Shown here piece by piece: positions 6,315 through 8,685 of a DNA stretch of 8,685 nucleotides. Under the pieces are notes generated by a model, which was given only the letters and a program-made list of their open reading frames with translations, was not told where the DNA came from and made no database searches. Source of the stretch: an uncultured Alphaproteobacteria bacterium. GTDB lineage: Bacteria; Pseudomonadota; Alphaproteobacteria; Reyranellales; Reyranellaceae. How positions within the stretch are numbered: position 1 is the stretch's first letter; each line of letters begins with the position of its first letter. The DNA lies in contig CAIYWM010000162.1 in NCBI GenBank assembly GCA_903929895.1, positions 1 through 8,685 on the forward strand, written 5' to 3'. The position numbers and the translations under genes were made by a program.

Positions 6315-7184
6315 ATGTTCTACGAGTATCTGATCGCGCCCTTCGCCGATTTCGGCTTCATGCGTCGTGCCCTGGTCGCGAGCCTCGCGCTGTCGATCGG
6401 CGGCTCGGCGATCGGCGTGTTCCTGATCCTGCGGCGCATGAGCCTGATGGGCGATGCGCTGGCGCACTCGCTGCTGCCCGGCGCCGCCATGGGGTTCCTG
6501 ATCGGCGGCCTGTCGCTGCCGGCGATGAGTCTCGGCGGCTTCATCGCTGGCGTCGCGACGGCGCTGCTCTCGGGCATCATCGCGCGCTTCTCCAGCATGC
6601 GCGAGGATGCGAGCTTCGCCGCCGCCTATCTCACGGCCATGGCGCTGGGCGTGCTCATCGTCTCGTTGCGCGGATCGGCGGTCGATCTCATGAACATCCT
6701 GTTCGGCGCGATCCTCGCCGTCGATGAAGGCGCGCTGGTCCTCGTCGTGTCGACCGCGACCATCACCCTGATCGGCCTCGCCGCCATCTACCGCCCGCTG
6801 GTCGTCGAGTGCTTCAATCCCGGCTTCCTCGCCGCCATGGGCGTGCGCGGCTCGCTCTACCACTATCTCTTCCTGTCGCTCGCGGTGTTGAACATGGTGG
6901 CGGGCTTCCAGGCGCTGGGGACCCTGATGGCGCTGGGCCTCATCCTGCTGCCGGCCGTCGCCTCGTCCTTCTGGGCGCGCGAGGTCTGGTCGATGAGCCT
7001 GGTTGCGGCGCCGATGGCCTTCGCGTCGGCGGCGATCGGCCTGCTGGTGTCGTTCCATGCCGGCCTGCCGTCGGGTCCGGTGATCGTGCTGTTCGCCAGC
7101 TGCTTCTTCCTGCTGTCGCTGCTCTTCGGCTCGCGCGCCTCGGTGCGCGCGCGCCTGTCACGACCGGTTCACTTGCGCGGCTGA
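6315..7184 (+). CDS. Metal ABC transporter permease, ABC-3 family (ZnuB/AztB-like)
   Basis: A 289-residue integral inner-membrane protein forming the channel of a divalent metal importer. The chain is almost wholly hydrophobic, with about eight membrane-spanning segments, starting near residues 18-40 (ALVASLALSIGGSAIGVFLI). The family signature LRRMSLMGDALAHSLLPGAA is at 39-58; D47 and H51 belong to the conserved cytoplasmic-edge motif. LGVLIVSLRGSAVD and GTLMALGLILLPA are further typical blocks. The tail after about residue 272 is basic (RASVRARLSRPVHLRG) and cytoplasmic. ATG at 6315 has GAAGG (6301-6305) nine bases upstream. It pairs with the preceding ATPase. No substrate-binding protein gene follows; the next gene is a hydrolase. 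Confidence 0.9.
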   Translation: MFYEYLIAPFADFGFMRRALVASLALSIGGSAIGVFLILRRMSLMGDALAHSLLPGAAMGFLIGGLSLPAMSLGGFIAGVATALLSGIIARFSSMREDASFAAAYLTAMALGVLIVSLRGSAVDLMNILFGAILAVDEGALVLVVSTATITLIGLAAIYRPLVVECFNPGFLAAMGVRGSLYHYLFLSLAVLNMVAGFQALGTLMALGLILLPAVASSFWAREVWSMSLVAAPMAFASAAIGLLVSFHAGLPSGPVIVLFASCFFLLSLLFGSRASVRARLSRPVHLRG

Positions 7185-7209
7185 CGCGTCAGGCTAGGCT
7201 GACCTCTGC

Positions 7210-7216
7210 GGAGGAA
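7210..7216 (+). promoter_or_regulatory. Strong ribosome binding site of the epoxide hydrolase gene
   Basis: GGAGGAA stands six bases before the ATG at 7223. It is the best Shine-Dalgarno match in the window and fixes the start, although the frame stays open far upstream through the permease gene. Confidence 0.8.
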
Positions 7217-7222
7217 ACCAGA

Positions 7223-8197
7223 ATGACCAGCTCACCGGTGCCGGGCGTCACGCTCAAGACGACGACCGCCAACAACATCCACATGCGCTATGCCGAGGCC
7301 GGTACCGGACCGCTGGTGCTGTTCTGCCATGGCTGGCCGGAGAGCTGGTATTCCTGGCGCCACCAGCTCCAGGCGGTGAGTGTGGCGGGCTTCCGCGCCG
7401 TCGCGCCCGACATGCGCGGCTATGGCGGCACGCAATCGCCCGAGCCGATCGACCAGTACACGCTCCTCCATCTCGTGGGCGACATGGCCGAGCTGGTGAG
7501 GGCGCTGGGCGAGACCAAGGCGGTGATCGTGGGCCACGACTGGGGCGCGCCCGTCGCCTGGCATGCCGCCCTCTGGCGGCCCGATCTCTTCACCGCCGTC
7601 TCAGCCATGAGCGTGCCCTATGCGCCGCCGGGCTATGTCGACATCCTGTCGGCGCTGGAGAAGCTCGGCATCGACAACTTCTATCTGCAGTACTTCCAGA
7701 AGCCGGGTGTCGCCGAGGCCGAGCTGCAGCAGGACATTCGCGGCGCCTTGCGCAAGCTCTACTACACGGCCGGCGGCGAGATGGTGGAGAAGGACAAGGG
7801 CTTCGGCCGCCTCACGGGCGGCACGTTGCTGGCCAACACCGTCGACCCCGAGACGTTGCCCGCCTGGCTGAGCGACGCCGACCTCGACTACTACGCTGGC
7901 GAATTTGCGCGCGCGGGGTTCCGCGGCGGGCTCAACTGGTATCGCAACCTGCGGCGCAACTGGGAGCTCAGCGGGCCGTGGCGCGGCCAGCCGATCCGCC
8001 AGCCCTCGCAGTTCATCGCCGGCAGCCGCGACGGCGTGCTGCGCTTCCCGGCGGCCCAGAGCCAGCTCGAGGCCTACCCGAAGACCCTGCCGGGCCTGCG
8101 CGGCAGCCACATCCTCGACGGCGCCGGCCACTGGGTGCAGCAGGAACGGGCGGCGGACGTGAACCGATTGCTGATCGAATTCCTGAAGGGCCTCTGA
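7223..8197 (+). CDS. Epoxide hydrolase-like alpha/beta hydrolase
   Basis: A 324-residue alpha/beta-hydrolase closely following the soluble epoxide hydrolase pattern. HGWPESWYSW (36-45) carries the oxyanion-hole HGxP. The nucleophile is D106 in GHDWGAPVAW. The second acid is D270 in GSRDGVLRF and the catalytic base H303 in GAGHWVQQE. Two lid tyrosines that would activate the epoxide oxygen are Y154 (FYLQYFQKPGVAEAELQQD, 153-171) and Y240 (NWYRN). The spacing from D106 to Y154 (48 residues) equals that of D335 to Y383 in human soluble epoxide hydrolase, and the lid sequence after it is also very similar. With Asp instead of Ser as nucleophile, epoxide hydrolysis to diols is the likely reaction; the substrate is unknown. 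No signal peptide, so cytoplasmic. It lies 38 bp after the permease and may be read through from that operon, but a functional link is not evident. Confidence 0.88.
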   Translation: MTSSPVPGVTLKTTTANNIHMRYAEAGTGPLVLFCHGWPESWYSWRHQLQAVSVAGFRAVAPDMRGYGGTQSPEPIDQYTLLHLVGDMAELVRALGETKAVIVGHDWGAPVAWHAALWRPDLFTAVSAMSVPYAPPGYVDILSALEKLGIDNFYLQYFQKPGVAEAELQQDIRGALRKLYYTAGGEMVEKDKGFGRLTGGTLLANTVDPETLPAWLSDADLDYYAGEFARAGFRGGLNWYRNLRRNWELSGPWRGQPIRQPSQFIAGSRDGVLRFPAAQSQLEAYPKTLPGLRGSHILDGAGHWVQQERAADVNRLLIEFLKGL

Positions 8198-8224
8198 GAG
8201 AAGGCGTGAGAACCGCGCCCTGAC

Positions 8225-8244
8225 AGGCTGTTGAACAGGCCTTT
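8225..8244 (+). terminator. Possible terminator hairpin downstream of the epoxide hydrolase
   Basis: AGGCTGT-TGA-ACAGGCCT folds into a stem of seven pairs with one bulged G and a three-base loop (8225-8242), followed by only two further T residues (TTT counting the last stem base). It starts 27 bp after the hydrolase stop. The position fits a terminator; the short T run makes it weak. Confidence 0.4.
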
Positions 8245-8250
8245 CAGAAG

Positions 8251-8282
8251 GACCGGCGAGCAACATTGTTGCGCCGACGGTC
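8251..8282. repeat. Imperfect hairpin in convergent intergenic region
   Basis: An inner perfect stem GCAAC-ATT-GTTGC (8260-8272) is enclosed by GACCG/CGGTC (8251-8255, 8278-8282), with unequal internal loops between the two stems. It lacks a T run on either side. It may help end transcription from either direction in this tail-to-tail gene arrangement. Confidence 0.4.
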
Positions 8283-8283
8283 A

Positions 8284-8364
8284 GGAGTCAGGGGTGCGGC
8301 ATTCACTTCATTTGTTTCGTTTATTTCGTTTATTTCGTTTATTTCGTTTGTTCCCCGTGACTCC
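8284..8364. repeat. 11-bp inverted repeat enclosing the tandem array
   Basis: GGAGTCAGGGG (8284-8294) is repeated inverted as CCCCGTGACTCC (8353-8364), perfect except for one extra G at 8357. The 58-bp interior holds the TTTATTTCG tandem repeats. Partial pairing can continue outward. In RNA either strand would form a stem with a large loop. It could be a bidirectional terminator-like structure or a remnant of a small insertion. Confidence 0.6.
8311..8351. repeat. 9-bp tandem repeat TTTATTTCG, about 4.5 copies
   Basis: Copies start at 8311 (TTTGTTTCG), 8320, 8329 and 8338 (three exact TTTATTTCG), with a partial copy TTTGT from 8347. The preceding TTCACTTCA (8302-8310) may be a decayed copy. 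At about one fifth GC it contrasts sharply with the GC-rich window. It lies 32 bp past the stop of the glutamate dehydrogenase gene and has no unique spacers. Confidence 0.9.
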
Positions 8365-8382
8365 GACTGATCCGACGGCCGG

Positions 8383-8685
8383 CTAAACCAGGGTGCGCAG
8401 CTCGGCGGTGGCGACGGACAGCATTGCGAGATCGATGGTTCCCGCCGCGGCGAGATCCTCCTTCAGGAGCCGGTCCACCCGCTCCAGTGCGAGCTTGCGC
8501 GGTTCGCTCCAGGCGGCAAGGGCGGTATCGGGATCGCAGTCGTTGCCGCCGCCTGCGCGCAGCGCAGACCGCAGCAGGTCGGCATGGAGCGCCGCCAGTT
8601 CGTCCTGCATCGCGAGCGCGGCCTGCGAAGGCCAGAGGCCCTCGCGCGGCAGTTTCTGCGCGGCGTTGGCCAGCAGCGCGAGCGA
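8383..8685 (-). CDS. NAD-specific glutamate dehydrogenase (large type), C-terminal end
   Basis: The last 100 codons of a gene entering from the right edge, ending at TAG (8383-8385). The helical sequence LPREGLWPSQAALAMQDELAALHADLL, here cited by its parts LPREGLW and AMQDELAALHADLL, and the terminal DLAMLSVATAELRTL fit the C-terminus of the roughly 1600-residue bacterial NAD-dependent glutamate dehydrogenases. In that family a W..aAR.aLrdDL block and an AMLSVALRELR-like end are typical. These enzymes oxidise glutamate to 2-oxoglutarate and ammonia in the cytoplasm. The catalytic domain is outside the window, so the assignment rests on the tail alone. The gene converges on the epoxide hydrolase gene. 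Confidence 0.75.
   Translation of the reverse strand, partial: SLALLANAAQKLPREGLWPSQAALAMQDELAALHADLLRSALRAGGGNDCDPDTALAAWSEPRKLALERVDRLLKEDLAAAGTIDLAMLSVATAELRTLV

Noticed and set aside
5357..6316. A 319-codon minus-strand frame
   Set aside because: It is antisense to the ABC ATPase gene, whose plus-strand product is intact; the antisense protein is low-complexity and matches no family.
6288..7058. A 256-codon minus-strand frame
   Set aside because: Antisense to the permease; rich in Arg, His, Gln and Asp with no domain, a codon-bias shadow.
6809..7222. Upstream extension of the hydrolase frame into the permease gene
   Set aside because: The extension has no hydrolase similarity and overlaps the permease in another frame; the strong GGAGGAA site before ATG 7223 marks the true start.
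8311..8351. CRISPR array
   Set aside because: The units are 9 bp and directly adjacent with no unique spacers, and no cas genes are present.

Overview
The window reads as GC-rich chromosomal DNA from an alphaproteobacterium. The evidence is strong G/C bias at third codon positions, the block SUV3-like helicase / S4 RNA-binding protein / FdxA ferredoxin / CarD (an arrangement I associate with alphaproteobacterial chromosomes), and the end of a large NAD-type glutamate dehydrogenase. The genus cannot be fixed from this sequence. I see no transposase, phage gene, tRNA, rRNA or CRISPR array, so this looks like core genome.

Left half (1-5297), all on the minus strand. In transcription order: a secreted DUF1223 thioredoxin-fold protein, a 1094-residue SUV3-type RNA helicase with a long disordered tail, an 84-residue Hsp15-like S4 protein, the seven-iron ferredoxin FdxA, and the start of carD, which runs off the left edge. 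The first four genes have gaps of 58, 24 and 77 bp and could share a transcript. CarD is separated by a 291-bp AT-richer region. It holds a sigma-54-like -24/-12 element pointing at carD, a 17-bp perfect palindrome beside it, and four further inverted repeats in the presumed carD leader.

Right half (5298-8197), on the plus strand. The divergent intergenic region contains a good candidate Zur operator (GGTAATATTATAACA, 5406-5420). After it come a possible 25-38-residue single-helix membrane peptide gene, an ABC ATPase and an ABC-3 family permease of the zinc/manganese type. The three are packed with gaps of 7 and 16 bp. No periplasmic binding protein gene lies next to them. An epoxide-hydrolase-type alpha/beta hydrolase with a full catalytic set and a strong ribosome binding site follows 38 bp later.

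Right edge (8198-8685). The convergent space between the hydrolase and the glutamate dehydrogenase gene holds several hairpins and a 9-bp TTTATTTCG tandem repeat, itself enclosed by an 11-bp inverted repeat. The last 100 codons of the glutamate dehydrogenase enter from the right on the minus strand.

Most of the window is conserved housekeeping. The less ordinary parts are the Zur-box/small-peptide/binding-protein-less transporter unit, the regulatory region between fdxA and carD, and the repeat structure at 8284-8364.
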